Positions 1 through 8,829 of a DNA stretch of 64,000 bases are shown here, one piece after another. Within the stretch, counting starts at the first letter, position 1; the number at the start of each line of letters is the position of its first letter. Source of the DNA: an uncultured Spirochaetaceae bacterium. Its GTDB lineage: Bacteria > Spirochaetota > Spirochaetia > Sphaerochaetales > Sphaerochaetaceae. Where the stretch lies: the NCBI GenBank assembly GCA_944389295.1, contig CALXLV010000006.1:19644-83643 (forward strand). Direction: 5' to 3'. The translations under genes and the position numbers were made by a program. The notes beneath the pieces are model-generated. The model was given only the letters and a program-made list of their open reading frames with translations, was not told where the DNA came from and did no database searches.

Positions 1-1430
1 ATCAGAATGAGGGAGAACGAGTGATCGCCGCGGCTGAGTATCTTCTCGAAAATCCTTATCGACACAATATCGAGATGATTCGTCGGCTCGTCCATCATCA
101 CTATGTTCCTTCCGTCATGGCGGGAGAGGATGAAGTCGAGCTTCTTCAGCTCTCCGGGACTTGGCGATATCCTCCTGTCCAGCAGGAATGAAGGATTGGA
201 CCCCAGACGGTAGATATCAGAGAGAACCATGCCGCGCTCCTCATCGCTGAGATCATATATCCTCCTGCAGAGCCTCTCCTCCTCTTCGGCAGTGTACTCC
301 TGCGGGATATAGAGGATGCGGCCGCCCTTCCCCTCGGCGGAAAAGCGTTTGAAGAGCGCTTTCATCAGAATGGTCTTGCCGCTGCCGTTGGCTCCCGTTA
401 TCGCGGCATGTGCACCGGGAGGAAGCATGAGAGCCGGCACAGAAAGGGTGTAATCGCCTGCGGAGATGACTTCCGGGCCGAAAGAGAGAGGAGGTATATA
501 CCCCTCAGCGCTCATCGAGAGCCCCTCTTTCCTCAGAAGAGGCTTCTCCATACCTACAAGCTCCGCCTCCTTCTGCCCGATCTGAGATGCTATCCTTCTC
601 TTCTGATCGTCGACAGAGCGGTCCTTTCCCGTAAGACGTGCGCCGTCCACCGCGGCCTTCGCGCTGTGGTCATGTCTGTCAATTCCCGCCTTTGAGAGCC
701 TGCCCCTCATTCCCTCGGACTTCTCCCTCAGCGCGGAGACAAGGGACGATGATGCGGCTATCTCCGCAGAGAGGCGGTCATATGCGCTGCGTCCGTCGCG
801 CCTCCGTCTATCGATCTCATCAAGCGCCTCGGCAAGCGGCAGAGGGATGTCGGAGACAGAGGAGGGAGCATCGGTTCCGCGCTCAAGAAACACTGTGCGT
901 CTGGAAAGGGATGCCGCAATGCTCCTGTCGTGGGTTATCATTATTCCACAGCCGCGGAATGAGCGGAGAGCGGAAGCAATCATCTCCCGGCTCGCTGAAT
1001 CGAGATGGTTTGTGGGCTCATCGAGAATCAGGACCGCAGGACGGCGGGAGAGCGCCGCCAGAAGCTGCAGCCTCTTCTTCTCCCCTCCTGAAAGCACCTC
1101 AGGGTTCATTATCATCTCATCGGAAAGCGAGAGCCTCGACATAAGCTCCCCGTTCTCCGCAGAGCCGTCGTAGATATAGAGAAGGTCGTCATCGGCAAGC
1201 TCTGTGAATACCTGCGGACAGAATACTGCATCACCGCTTCGCCTCACGCTGCCGCGGTCAGGAGAGAGTTCTCCTGTGATTATCGACGCAAGCGTGGTCT
1301 TTCCGGTGCCGTTTGCACCGGCAACAACACTCCACCCCTCCTGAAAAGAGAGGGAAAGATCTTCAAATATCGCTGCGGATGAACCGGGATATCCATATGA
1401 TATGCCGCTGAGCATTATGAATTCTGACAT
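1..1430 (-). CDS. ABC-F family ATPase, truncated by window edge
   Basis: Soluble ABC protein with two nucleotide-binding domains and no membrane segments. Members of this family act on the ribosome as translation factors or antibiotic-protection proteins. I translated it by hand. The first Walker A (GANGTGKTT) is near residue 38, then the signature LSGGEKKRLQLL and Walker B LILDEPTNHLD near residue 133. The charged linker is followed by a second Walker A (GANGSGKT, about 345) and MMDEPTNHLD (about 447). The second signature is degenerate (SPGELKKL). ATG at 1430 is preceded by a strong AAGGAGG. The last residues lie beyond base 1. The cellular role cannot be told from sequence. Confidence 0.85.
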   Translation of the reverse strand, partial: MSEFIMLSGISYGYPGSSAAIFEDLSLSFQEGWSVVAGANGTGKTTLASIITGELSPDRGSVRRSGDAVFCPQVFTELADDDLLYIYDGSAENGELMSRLSLSDEMIMNPEVLSGGEKKRLQLLAALSRRPAVLILDEPTNHLDSASREMIASALRSFRGCGIMITHDRSIAASLSRRTVFLERGTDAPSSVSDIPLPLAEALDEIDRRRRDGRSAYDRLSAEIAASSSLVSALREKSEGMRGRLSKAGIDRHDHSAKAAVDGARLTGKDRSVDDQKRRIASQIGQKEAELVGMEKPLLRKEGLSMSAEGYIPPLSFGPEVISAGDYTLSVPALMLPPGAHAAITGANGSGKTILMKALFKRFSAEGKGGRILYIPQEYTAEEEERLCRRIYDLSDEERGMVLSDIYRLGSNPSFLLDRRISPSPGELKKLDFILSRHDGRNIVMMDEPTNHLDIVSIRIFEKILSRGDHSFSLIL

Positions 1431-1541
1431 TCTGACTCCTCCTTGGAAAAACTGGCTGATATCAGAACATCATCATCGGCATATCCTCCTGAAACACCAA
1501 AATGCTATCACAAAAGAGAGAGGCTGCAAATACAGCGTGTC

Positions 1542-1949
1542 TCACTCCGAGAGAGCCTTCCTCATGTAGTCGGGGATGAGCGCCGGCATCATCGTGCGGG
1601 CGGAGATGAAGCCGACATTGACGCGGAGTGCGGCCAGTACATTCTCGCCTCTCATCACAATCTGGCGGAGGGTGCATGAAAGGCGCTGCGTCTCCTCCAC
1701 CGTTGTATGCACAGTTATGAGGTCATCGAGATAACCCGGCTTCCTGTATTCGATCTCTATGGAGCGCACGACGATAAGAATGCCGTCATCCCCCTCCGCA
1801 AGCTCATGCTGGGACTTCTCGGGCACCATCTCGCGGAGCATCTCGGTGCGGGCGTGCTCCGCCCAGTCTATATAGCTCGCGTGATAGACTATCCCGCCGG
1901 CATCCGTATCGGCGAAATAGACTCTCTGGGTGTAAAGATACTCTTTCAT
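1542..1949 (-). CDS. Acyl-CoA thioesterase, YbgC/FadM-type hotdog protein (copy 1)
   Basis: 135-residue single-hotdog 4HBT protein, expected to hydrolyse acyl-CoA thioesters in the cytoplasm. The N-terminal motif DTDAGGIVYH (residues 14-23) carries the Asp that is catalytic in YbgC and is followed by YIDWAEHARTEML. It starts 4 bp inside the end of the neighbouring paralogue at 1946-2356, so the two are translationally coupled. About 110 bp without a gene separate it from the downstream ABC-F gene. Substrate is unknown; YbgC proteins in general prefer short or aromatic acyl-CoAs. Confidence 0.85.
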   Translation of the reverse strand: MKEYLYTQRVYFADTDAGGIVYHASYIDWAEHARTEMLREMVPEKSQHELAEGDDGILIVVRSIEIEYRKPGYLDDLITVHTTVEETQRLSCTLRQIVMRGENVLAALRVNVGFISARTMMPALIPDYMRKALSE

Positions 1950-2356
1950 TCCTTCTCCTCCAGAGCCCTGACGAACTCCTCCGGTATCTGGACAGGGCGC
2001 TTTGTGGCCCTGTCTATGAAAGCGGCTTTGACATCGAGATCGGCAAGCAGCTCCCCGTCCCTGACTATTCTCTGCTTTATCGTGCAGGAGAAATGCCTTA
2101 TCTCATCCATCCGGGTTATCACCTCGATCTCATCATCAAGGCGGGCGGGACGGCGGTAGTGTATTGAGATCGACTTGATGACAGTAAGTATCCCGTCATC
2201 AGCGGCAAGTCCTGACTGCGGCTTCTGAGGAACAGCCTCGCGGAGCATCTCCGTGCGGGCGTGCTCCGCCCAGTCGAAATAGCTCCTGTGGTATGCGATT
2301 CCGCCGCAGTCTGTATCGGAGAAATAGACCCTTGCCCTGAATCTGAACTCCCTCAT
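1946..2356 (-). CDS. Acyl-CoA thioesterase, YbgC/FadM-type hotdog protein (copy 2)
   Basis: 136 residues, clearly paralogous to the gene at 1542-1949. It shares the SDTDCGGIAYH active-site segment and the WAEHARTEMLRE stretch, but differs through the rest, for example Cys instead of Ala after the catalytic Asp. ATGA overlaps join it both to topB upstream and to its paralogue downstream. A tandem duplication followed by divergence is the simplest reading. The pair may form a heteromer or act on different chain lengths (inference). Confidence 0.85.
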   Translation of the reverse strand: MREFRFRARVYFSDTDCGGIAYHRSYFDWAEHARTEMLREAVPQKPQSGLAADDGILTVIKSISIHYRRPARLDDEIEVITRMDEIRHFSCTIKQRIVRDGELLADLDVKAAFIDRATKRPVQIPEEFVRALEEKE

Positions 2357-4584
2357 TTTCTCCCTCTCCTGTCCTTCTCCTGCCTCTCCTTTGAAAGACG
2401 GAAGAAATCGGCCATCGTGCCTCCGCCGAAATCGCTTGATGAGAGATGCTGCGGCTGCGGCCTTCTTCTGTCGTCGATGGTCCTGTCGCGCCTGTACGCC
2501 TTCTTCGACTCGCGGACGACAACTGTTTTCGTCTCATAGACAGCCTTGGGCACGCGCACCGCGCTCTTCCTGTTTATCACGACCTTGACCTTCTCGCCGG
2601 GAATCTGGGCAACCTTCTTCACTCCAGATGTGCCTGTATCAACGCGTACCTTGACCTCTTTCTCCTCATACTGGCAGGAAAGACGCTGGCAGATGTAGTG
2701 AATGGAACCGTCGGGGTCCGCGGCCTTCATCATCTCCGAACCGCAGTAGGGGCACTTCTTCGAGTCCTTGAAAACTGGGGCAAATACCTTGTCGCTCCTC
2801 TCGACTTCCTTCACGAGATCAGCAGCCATCTTCTTTATGTCCCTGATGAAGAGATCGGGATCTTCCTTCCCTTTCGAGATCTTCTCAAGCCTTCCCTCCC
2901 AGACGCCTGTGAGTTCGGGCGAGCGCAGTATCTCGGGAGCGAGGCGCACGACCTCCCTGCCCTTCGCCGTCGGGACGAAATACTTTCCCTCTCTCTCGAC
3001 ATACCTGTTCTGGACCAGCTTCTCGATCATATCGGCGCGTGTTGCGGGAGTGCCGAGGCCATTGCCGAGGTTGGCCTTGAGCTTGTCGTCCTCTACAAAG
3101 CGCCCTGCATGCTCCATCGCTGAAAGAAGCGTCGCATCGGTATATCTCTCTGGAGGAACTGTGACATTCTTCCTCACCTTGACGGATGCGAGCGTTACTT
3201 CATCGCCTTCCTTGAGCTGAAGCAGGATGAAACTGTTCTCGCTGTCGTCCGCCATGGGCGATGCGCTCTTTATCCCCGCACTCTCCGATACTGAGCGGTA
3301 TCCCTTTCTCACGGGAAGCGTCAGGCGTGTCTTGAACGCCCTGCCGTCAACCTCAGCGGTGCATACTGTCGTTTTATAGATATAGTCCTCTCCTATCACC
3401 TCGAGGAAACGGAGAGCTATCAGCTGCCAGAGTTTTGCCTCGTCAGCGGAGAGCTTCTCAGGATGGACCTTCTCCTCAGTCGGTATGATCGCATGATGGT
3501 CGGAGACAAGCGAGCTGTTCACGAAGCGGGGATTGTCCTTTCTGAAGCCGCTCTGGAGGTACTCGTCAACCTGGCGGGAGAAGACTGTGTCCGAAAGCGC
3601 CCTTATCCTCTCGGGAAGAGTCGGGACGATATCCTCTGTGATGTATCTTGAATCGGTGCGCGGATAGGTTACGATCTTATGGACCTCATACAGCCTCTGC
3701 AGCGTGTCCAGCGTCTCCTTGGCGGAGAAGCCGAGCATGATGTTGGCATCCCGCTGTAGCTCCGTGAGGTCATACGCCTGCGGCACCGGATCGCTCTTCT
3801 CCTCAGTAACCAGCGAGACTATCTTTCCCTTCTTATCGCTCCACGTCTGGAACTCCTCCGCAAGAGCATCATCCGTGAAGCGTATCGTGTTCTCCTCTGG
3901 ATAATACGAGGCGCTGAAAAGCCCGAAATTGCCTCTGGCAGTATAGTAGTACTTCCCCTCGAAAGCCTCTATCTCATCCTCCCTCTGTGTCATCAGAGCG
4001 AGAGTCGGGGTCTGTACGCGCCCTGAGGAGAGCTTGGCATCGTAGAAGCATGTAAGCGCCCTCGTGACGTTCATTCCGACATACCAGTCTGCAGCAGCAC
4101 GGCACGATGCCGCCTGATAGAGATTGTCATAGTCCGATGCGGGGCGGAGGTTCTGGAAGCCTTCCTTTATCGCCTTCTCCGTCTGCGATGAGATCCAGAG
4201 GCGCTCTAGTCTGCCTTCATACCCCGCCATCTTCAGAATCCATCTGGCGACAAGCTCACCCTCGCGTCCGGCATCAGTTGCGATGACTACGGAGGAGACA
4301 TCGGCTCTGTGCAGGAGGCTGTCTATCACATCGAACTGCTCCTTCGACTCATCAATGACAACCTGATCGAGATGCTCTGGCAGCATCGGAAGGTCCCTGA
4401 GCGACCATCTCTTCCAGCTTTCGGAGTAATGCTGGGGGTCGGCAAGCTCGACAAGATGACCGAGCGCCCACGTCACTATGTACTCCGGACCTTCCGTATA
4501 TCCCTTCTCTCTTGAGAAGCATCCAAGATTCCTTGCAATCTCACGCCCAACAGAGGGCTTTTCAGCTATCACGAGCTTTTTCAT
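2353..4584 (-). CDS. topB: DNA topoisomerase III
   Basis: Type IA topoisomerase of 743 residues that relaxes and decatenates DNA through a transient 5'-phosphotyrosine. The Toprim domain begins at the N-terminus (LVIAEKPSVGREIA), with ATDAGREGEL at about 103-112. KLSSGRVQTPTL follows at about 184. The catalytic Tyr is in IVTYPRTDSRY, about residue 307. A zinc-binding tail contains CPYCGSEM and a second Cys pair, followed by a basic end. I chose ATG 4584 because the family consensus starts there; a TTG at 4620 adds only unconserved residues. There is no Shine-Dalgarno, and a -10-like TATCAT lies 9 nt upstream of the ATG. Confidence 0.95.
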   Translation of the reverse strand: MKKLVIAEKPSVGREIARNLGCFSREKGYTEGPEYIVTWALGHLVELADPQHYSESWKRWSLRDLPMLPEHLDQVVIDESKEQFDVIDSLLHRADVSSVVIATDAGREGELVARWILKMAGYEGRLERLWISSQTEKAIKEGFQNLRPASDYDNLYQAASCRAAADWYVGMNVTRALTCFYDAKLSSGRVQTPTLALMTQREDEIEAFEGKYYYTARGNFGLFSASYYPEENTIRFTDDALAEEFQTWSDKKGKIVSLVTEEKSDPVPQAYDLTELQRDANIMLGFSAKETLDTLQRLYEVHKIVTYPRTDSRYITEDIVPTLPERIRALSDTVFSRQVDEYLQSGFRKDNPRFVNSSLVSDHHAIIPTEEKVHPEKLSADEAKLWQLIALRFLEVIGEDYIYKTTVCTAEVDGRAFKTRLTLPVRKGYRSVSESAGIKSASPMADDSENSFILLQLKEGDEVTLASVKVRKNVTVPPERYTDATLLSAMEHAGRFVEDDKLKANLGNGLGTPATRADMIEKLVQNRYVEREGKYFVPTAKGREVVRLAPEILRSPELTGVWEGRLEKISKGKEDPDLFIRDIKKMAADLVKEVERSDKVFAPVFKDSKKCPYCGSEMMKAADPDGSIHYICQRLSCQYEEKEVKVRVDTGTSGVKKVAQIPGEKVKVVINRKSAVRVPKAVYETKTVVVRESKKAYRRDRTIDDRRRPQPQHLSSSDFGGGTMADFFRLSKERQEKDRRGRK

Positions 4585-4593
4585 ACCGCGCTG

Positions 4594-4643
4594 ATGATAG
4601 CAGAAAGACGGTCCTTCCAAAAGAGCGCGGCAGGTGGTAGATT
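4594..4643. promoter_or_regulatory. Divergent promoters of topB and the MATE gene
   Basis: Only 65 bp separate the two divergent start codons. For the plus-strand MATE gene, TTCCAA (4615-4620), a 17-bp spacer and TAGATT (4638-4643) lie 6 nt before ATG 4650. For topB on the minus strand, TATCAT (4599-4594) with an upstream TG lies 9 nt before ATG 4584. Neither gene has a Shine-Dalgarno sequence, so both mRNAs would begin at or within a few bases of the start codon. Confidence 0.55.
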
Positions 4644-4649
4644 CAGCGT

Positions 4650-6017
4650 ATGGGCGACGGAACAGGAGATCTCACAAAGGGAGGAATAGCAGGGCCGCTG
4701 ATGGCCTTCGCGCTGCCGCTGATACTTGGCAATATGCTGCAGACTCTCTACAACGCGGCGGATTCGATAATAGTCGGACGCTTCGTAGGCCCGGCCGCGC
4801 TTGCCGCGGTAGGATCGGCATACTCTCTGATGACATTCCTCACATCGCTGATGATAGGTCTCTCGATGGGCTCGGGAATCGTATTTTCCTACCTCTACGG
4901 AGAGGGGAACAGGGAGAGGCTGAGGCACGCGCTGGGAATCTCATTCGCCGCAATCGGTGTGATCTCCATTCTGATAACAGCCGTTTCCATCATCTTCCAG
5001 GACGCGATAATGGAGCTTATGCAGGTGCCGGATGATGTCTACGGCGATATGCGCGAATACCTTTCCGTAATCTTCACCGGCCTTCCCGCCCTCTTCATCT
5101 ACAACTTCTATGCCGCCGCAGAGCGAGCTGTGGGAAACTCGAGGACGCCGCTCGCGTTCATGGCGCTCTCCGCTGTGATGAACGTTATCCTCGATCTCTA
5201 TTTCGTCATAGTCCTGGAAACGGGAGTGTGGGGTGCCGCTGTAGCCACCGTGATATCCCAGTACGCGGCGGGTGCAGGAATTGCAGTTCTCTCCATATCG
5301 AGGCACAAGGCGCTGAGGTTCTCACTATCTGATATGTGCCCTGAGAAGGACCTTTTCTCGGAGCTTCTCTCCCTCTCCGTCCTTACGTCGCTGCAGCAGT
5401 CGATAATGAACCTCGGCATACTCTGCGTGCAGGGAATAGTGAACGGATTCGGCTCCGGAGTGATGGCAGCCTTCGCAGCAGGAGTAAAGATAGACAGCAT
5501 CGCCTACATGCCTCTGCAGGAGTTCGGCAACGCATTCTCGACCTTCGTAAGCCAGAACGGAGGAGCGGGAAAGGAAGAGAGGATAAAGAAAGGAATGAGG
5601 ACAGCGTTCACCATAGCAACTCTCTTCGGCCTGCTTATATCCCTCGTTGTATTCATCTTCCCCGGCATCCTCATCTCAATATTCATCGATCCCTCGGAAA
5701 CCGCTCTGATTGAGACAGGCTCCGAATATCTCAGGATAGAGGGCTCGTTCTACATCCTCATCGGCTATCTCTTCCTCTTCTACGGCATCTTCCGCGCTCT
5801 CAAGGCCCCCGCGGTCTCTCTCCTGCTTACGGTCATAAGTCTTGGGCTGAGAGTTCTGCTTGCATACCTCCTCTCCGGACTTCCGATCGGAGAGACGGGA
5901 ATCTGGATGAGCATTCCGATAGGCTGGGCTATCGCGGACGCGGCAGGAGCAACACTCCTGATAATACGTGAACGGAAAAAGGGCCTCATAGCACGGAGCG
6001 GTGACACTCAGCGTTGA
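4650..6017 (+). CDS. MATE family multidrug/Na+ antiporter
   Basis: 455-residue inner-membrane protein with about 12 hydrophobic segments in two similar halves, the usual length for MATE exporters. These move cationic drugs or metabolites out in exchange for Na+ or H+. The N-terminal segment (LTKGGIAGPLMAFALPLILG, then NAADSIIVGRFVG) is typical of the MepA/NorM-like branch. It is monocistronic and divergent from topB. The start ATG 4650 places the first membrane segment at residues 12-30. Substrate cannot be predicted. Confidence 0.9.
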   Translation: MGDGTGDLTKGGIAGPLMAFALPLILGNMLQTLYNAADSIIVGRFVGPAALAAVGSAYSLMTFLTSLMIGLSMGSGIVFSYLYGEGNRERLRHALGISFAAIGVISILITAVSIIFQDAIMELMQVPDDVYGDMREYLSVIFTGLPALFIYNFYAAAERAVGNSRTPLAFMALSAVMNVILDLYFVIVLETGVWGAAVATVISQYAAGAGIAVLSISRHKALRFSLSDMCPEKDLFSELLSLSVLTSLQQSIMNLGILCVQGIVNGFGSGVMAAFAAGVKIDSIAYMPLQEFGNAFSTFVSQNGGAGKEERIKKGMRTAFTIATLFGLLISLVVFIFPGILISIFIDPSETALIETGSEYLRIEGSFYILIGYLFLFYGIFRALKAPAVSLLLTVISLGLRVLLAYLLSGLPIGETGIWMSIPIGWAIADAAGATLLIIRERKKGLIARSGDTQR

Positions 6018-6086
6018 CGAGTGAACATGAAAGGATGTAAATTTATGCTATGACTATCTGCTGCTGTGCAGCGAAAGGAGTTTGAT

Positions 6087-6254
6087 ATGGCTTACAAGAT
6101 CACAGATAGCTGTGTTGCCTGCGGAACATGCGCTGGCGAGTGCCCGGTCGGAGCAATCTCCGAGGGAGATATCTACGTCATCGATGCAGATACATGCATC
6201 AGCTGCGGAACATGCGCAAGCGTATGTCCTCAGGGAGCAATCGAGGAGGAGTGA
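6087..6254 (+). CDS. 2[4Fe-4S] clostridial-type ferredoxin
   Basis: 55-residue electron carrier. Two CxxCxxCxxxCP motifs (Cys 9, 12, 15, 19 and Cys 37, 40, 43, 47) bind two [4Fe-4S] clusters, which points to low-potential anaerobic electron transfer. The start is ATG 6087, preceded by AAAGGAG at good spacing; an in-frame GTG at 6066 lies upstream of that ribosome site and is unlikely. It is a single gene ended by a strong terminator at 6272-6310. The redox partner is not evident nearby. Confidence 0.95.
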   Translation: MAYKITDSCVACGTCAGECPVGAISEGDIYVIDADTCISCGTCASVCPQGAIEEE

Positions 6255-6271
6255 GAAAATCTCACTGACAC

Positions 6272-6310
6272 AGCCTGGCCGCACTCCGCTGCCAGGCTTT
6301 TTCTTTTTCC
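6272..6310 (+). terminator. Rho-independent terminator after ferredoxin
   Basis: Perfect 8-bp stem AGCCTGGC / GCCAGGCT (6272-6279 with 6291-6298), 11-nt loop, followed by TTTTCTTTTT. It insulates the ferredoxin gene from xseA. Confidence 0.92.
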
Positions 6311-6326
6311 CGCATCTCCCTGCCGA

Positions 6327-6355
6327 TTCTCAGAACGGGATAATCTGAATACAAT
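6327..6355 (+). promoter_or_regulatory. Promoter of xseA operon, leaderless type
   Basis: TTCTCA (6327-6332), 17 bp, TACAAT (6350-6355), then only 6 nt to ATG 6362. No Shine-Dalgarno is present. The predicted transcription start falls on or next to the start codon. Confidence 0.5.
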
Positions 6356-6361
6356 AGCACC

Positions 6362-7765
6362 ATGGAAGCCTATGATCTCCTCGGAAGAACACTGACAGTC
6401 TCTGAAGCCAGCGAGCTGATACACAGCACTGTCGACGAACTCTTCTATGAAATGTCCATCGAAGGAGAGGTTTCCGGATTCCGCCCCGCTTCCTCGGGGC
6501 ACTGGTACTTCACACTTAAGGACCGCGGAGCAGCGATGGATGCCGCAGTATTCCGTTCGTCCCAGTTCTCGATGGTGATGCCCTCCGACGGCGATCTCGT
6601 GATAGCCAAAGGCTCCCTCTCCTACTACACAAAGACCGGCAGGCTGACATTCATAGTAAGGGAGATGAAGAGGAAGGGAGAGGGAGACCTCCTGCAGCAG
6701 ATCGAGAAGCGCAAGGAATACTACCGCGCGCTAGGCTACTTCGACGATGAGCGGAAAAAGCCGATCCCTGAGGAGATATCGGTGCTGGGCGTCGTAACAA
6801 GCCCAACCGGAGCTGCGATAAGGGACATACTGAACATAACGGCACGCAGGGCTCCCTCCCTCGATATCATCATCTTCCCCGCTGCGGTGCAGGGAGAGGG
6901 AGCTGCTGAGAACATAGCGATGAGGATAAGGCAGGCAGACAACTTCTCCGCGTGCGATCTCCTCATTGTCGGCAGGGGCGGCGGAAGCATGGAAGATCTC
7001 TCAGCCTTTTCGGAGCCAGCCGTGATCGAAGCAATACACAACTGCTCAATCCCGGTGATCTCTGCCGTCGGGCATGAGATAGACTGGCCTATATCTGACC
7101 TGGCGGCGGACAGACGCGCACCAACTCCTTCCGCGGCAGCCGAAATCGCCACGGAGACCATATACAGAAGAAGGGAACGCCTCTCCGGAGCCCTTCTTCT
7201 CTCCTCCTCCCTGATAAAAAGCCGCATCACGGAAGCTGAGAAGGGGCTTGAAAGAGCGATGCACGGGCTCTCGGAGCTTGAGAGGAAGATGCTGCGGTAC
7301 AGGGGAAGGATACCTTCAACCGCCGATCTCAGACGCATCCTCCTGCTGCGCACGCAGAACGCTGAGACGAGGCTCGGCTATGCCATGGAGGAAATCACCG
7401 CAGCGATGGAGAACAGACTCAGAGCAGCCGAGGAAAAGCTCTCATCGCTCATCAGCGGAAGCAGCGCCGCTATAAGCTCCCGCGCCGCCGAGGCGGGTAC
7501 TCTCATCTCCGCACTGCAGAATGAGATCAGAAGCACCGTCGGAAAGAGAGTGGAGCTTGCCGGGATGAGGGTGAAAGCCGCAGAGAGGGAGTGCGAGGCG
7601 CTCTCTCCTCTGCAGATATTGAAAAGAGGATATTCCGTCACGCAGAGAACCGACGGCAGCGTCGTGAGAAGCGCATCGGATGTGAAGGACGGAGAAGAAC
7701 TTGCAACAAGAGTGATGGACGGAACCATCATATCCATCGTAAAGGAAGGCCGGAATGAGCTTTGA
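6362..7765 (+). CDS. xseA: Exodeoxyribonuclease VII large subunit
   Basis: 467-residue catalytic subunit of the single-strand-specific exonuclease VII, used in mismatch and damage repair. The N-terminal OB fold covers about 9-105. The conserved core has VVTSPTGAAIRDI (144-156), LLIVGRGGGSMEDL (200-213), SAVGHEID (234-241) and APTPSAAAE, as in the family. A long charged helical region precedes the C-terminal LQILKRGYSV. The small subunit xseB overlaps its end by 11 bp. The only plausible start is ATG 6362, right behind a promoter. Confidence 0.95.
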   Translation: MEAYDLLGRTLTVSEASELIHSTVDELFYEMSIEGEVSGFRPASSGHWYFTLKDRGAAMDAAVFRSSQFSMVMPSDGDLVIAKGSLSYYTKTGRLTFIVREMKRKGEGDLLQQIEKRKEYYRALGYFDDERKKPIPEEISVLGVVTSPTGAAIRDILNITARRAPSLDIIIFPAAVQGEGAAENIAMRIRQADNFSACDLLIVGRGGGSMEDLSAFSEPAVIEAIHNCSIPVISAVGHEIDWPISDLAADRRAPTPSAAAEIATETIYRRRERLSGALLLSSSLIKSRITEAEKGLERAMHGLSELERKMLRYRGRIPSTADLRRILLLRTQNAETRLGYAMEEITAAMENRLRAAEEKLSSLISGSSAAISSRAAEAGTLISALQNEIRSTVGKRVELAGMRVKAAERECEALSPLQILKRGYSVTQRTDGSVVRSASDVKDGEELATRVMDGTIISIVKEGRNEL

Positions 7766-7979
7766 AAGTGATTTGAAGAGAATGGAGGAGATAACCGATC
7801 TCCTCAAGAGTGATGAGACGGGACTCGAGGAGTCGATCAAACTCTACGAGGAAGCGAGCGAACTTGGCAGGAAGCTCTCGAAAACGCTCTCCGAGATACA
7901 GAGGAAGGTCGAGAAGGTCGTCTCCGACAATGAAAACGAACTTGAGACGGTTCCGTTTGACGGAGAGAGCGATGACTAA
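7755..7979 (+). CDS. xseB: Exodeoxyribonuclease VII small subunit
   Basis: 74-residue XseB, which coats the helical arm of XseA and is needed for activity. The segment MEEITDLLKSDETGLEESIKLYEE is the usual XseB core, slightly diverged. It overlaps xseA by 11 bp and purU by 8 bp, so the three genes form one tightly coupled operon. The acidic C-terminus is not conserved in the family. Confidence 0.9.
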   Translation: MSFESDLKRMEEITDLLKSDETGLEESIKLYEEASELGRKLSKTLSEIQRKVEKVVSDNENELETVPFDGESDD

Positions 7980-8829
7980 GGCGATATTCCTCATACAGTG
8001 CGGCGACAGAAAGGGGCTCCTGTCCGCGATAGTCGGATTCTTCGCCTCGAAGGGATTCAGCATCCTCCACTGCCAGCAGCATACGGACAGCTACGAGAAG
8101 CGCTTCTTCATGCGCATAGAGCTGGACGCCAGCGATATGAAGATCTCGCGCAAGGAGCTTGAGGACAGCTTCTCCTCCGTCGCGGATGAGCTGAACCTCG
8201 AGTGGTCATGCCACTGGTCTGATTACCGCACGCGCATCGCAATACTTGTCTCGAAGGCGAGCCACTGTCTCTACGATCTTGTGGCAAGGCAGCTTGACGG
8301 GGAGCTCAATGCCGAGATACCGCTGATCATCTCGAACCACCCCGATCTCGAGAAGGTGGCAAACCAGTTCCGCATTCCCTTCTACTGCTTCCCCGTCGGA
8401 GAGGACAAGGAGGAGCAGGAGAAGAAGATAAGAGACCTTCTCAGGCGCTTCGACATCGATCTCGTGGTGCTCGCCCGCTACATGCAGATACTCTCTCCCG
8501 GCTTCACCGAAGAGTGGAAGGACAGGATAATAAACATCCATCACGCCTTCCTCCCAGCATTCCAGGGAGCAAACCCCTACCTCAGAGCCTACCAGAGAGG
8601 CGTGAAGATGATCGGGGCGACAGCGCACTATGCCTCCGAAGATCTCGATCAGGGCCCGATCATCGAGCAGGATGTGGTGAGGGTAAATCACGAACTGACG
8701 CCAAACGGCCTCAAGGAAGTCGGCAAGGACTGCGAGAAGAGAGTGCTTGCGAGCGCTGTGAAAGCGCATCTCGAGCACAGGATAATTGTCTACGGCAACA
8801 AGACGATAGTTTTCGCGGTGGAACGCTGA
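7972..8829 (+). CDS. purU: Formyltetrahydrofolate deformylase
   Basis: 285 residues. It hydrolyses 10-formyl-THF to THF and formate, balancing one-carbon pools and feeding formate to purine synthesis. An ACT domain is at about 4-75 (FLIQCGDRKGLLSAIVGFFA). The formyltransferase fold follows, with the catalytic set Asn188, His190 and Asp226 in NIHHAFLPAFQGANPY and SEDLDQGPII. The open frame extends upstream through xseB in another frame, but the real start is ATG 7972, where family similarity begins. It abuts the convergent pseudouridine synthase with no gap. Confidence 0.93.
   Translation: MTKAIFLIQCGDRKGLLSAIVGFFASKGFSILHCQQHTDSYEKRFFMRIELDASDMKISRKELEDSFSSVADELNLEWSCHWSDYRTRIAILVSKASHCLYDLVARQLDGELNAEIPLIISNHPDLEKVANQFRIPFYCFPVGEDKEEQEKKIRDLLRRFDIDLVVLARYMQILSPGFTEEWKDRIINIHHAFLPAFQGANPYLRAYQRGVKMIGATAHYASEDLDQGPIIEQDVVRVNHELTPNGLKEVGKDCEKRVLASAVKAHLEHRIIVYGNKTIVFAVER

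Noticed and set aside
408..1173. Plus-strand open frames opposite the left-end gene
   Set aside because: They are antisense shadows of the ABC-F gene: Arg/Ser-rich, no ribosome site, while the minus frame has both Walker pairs.
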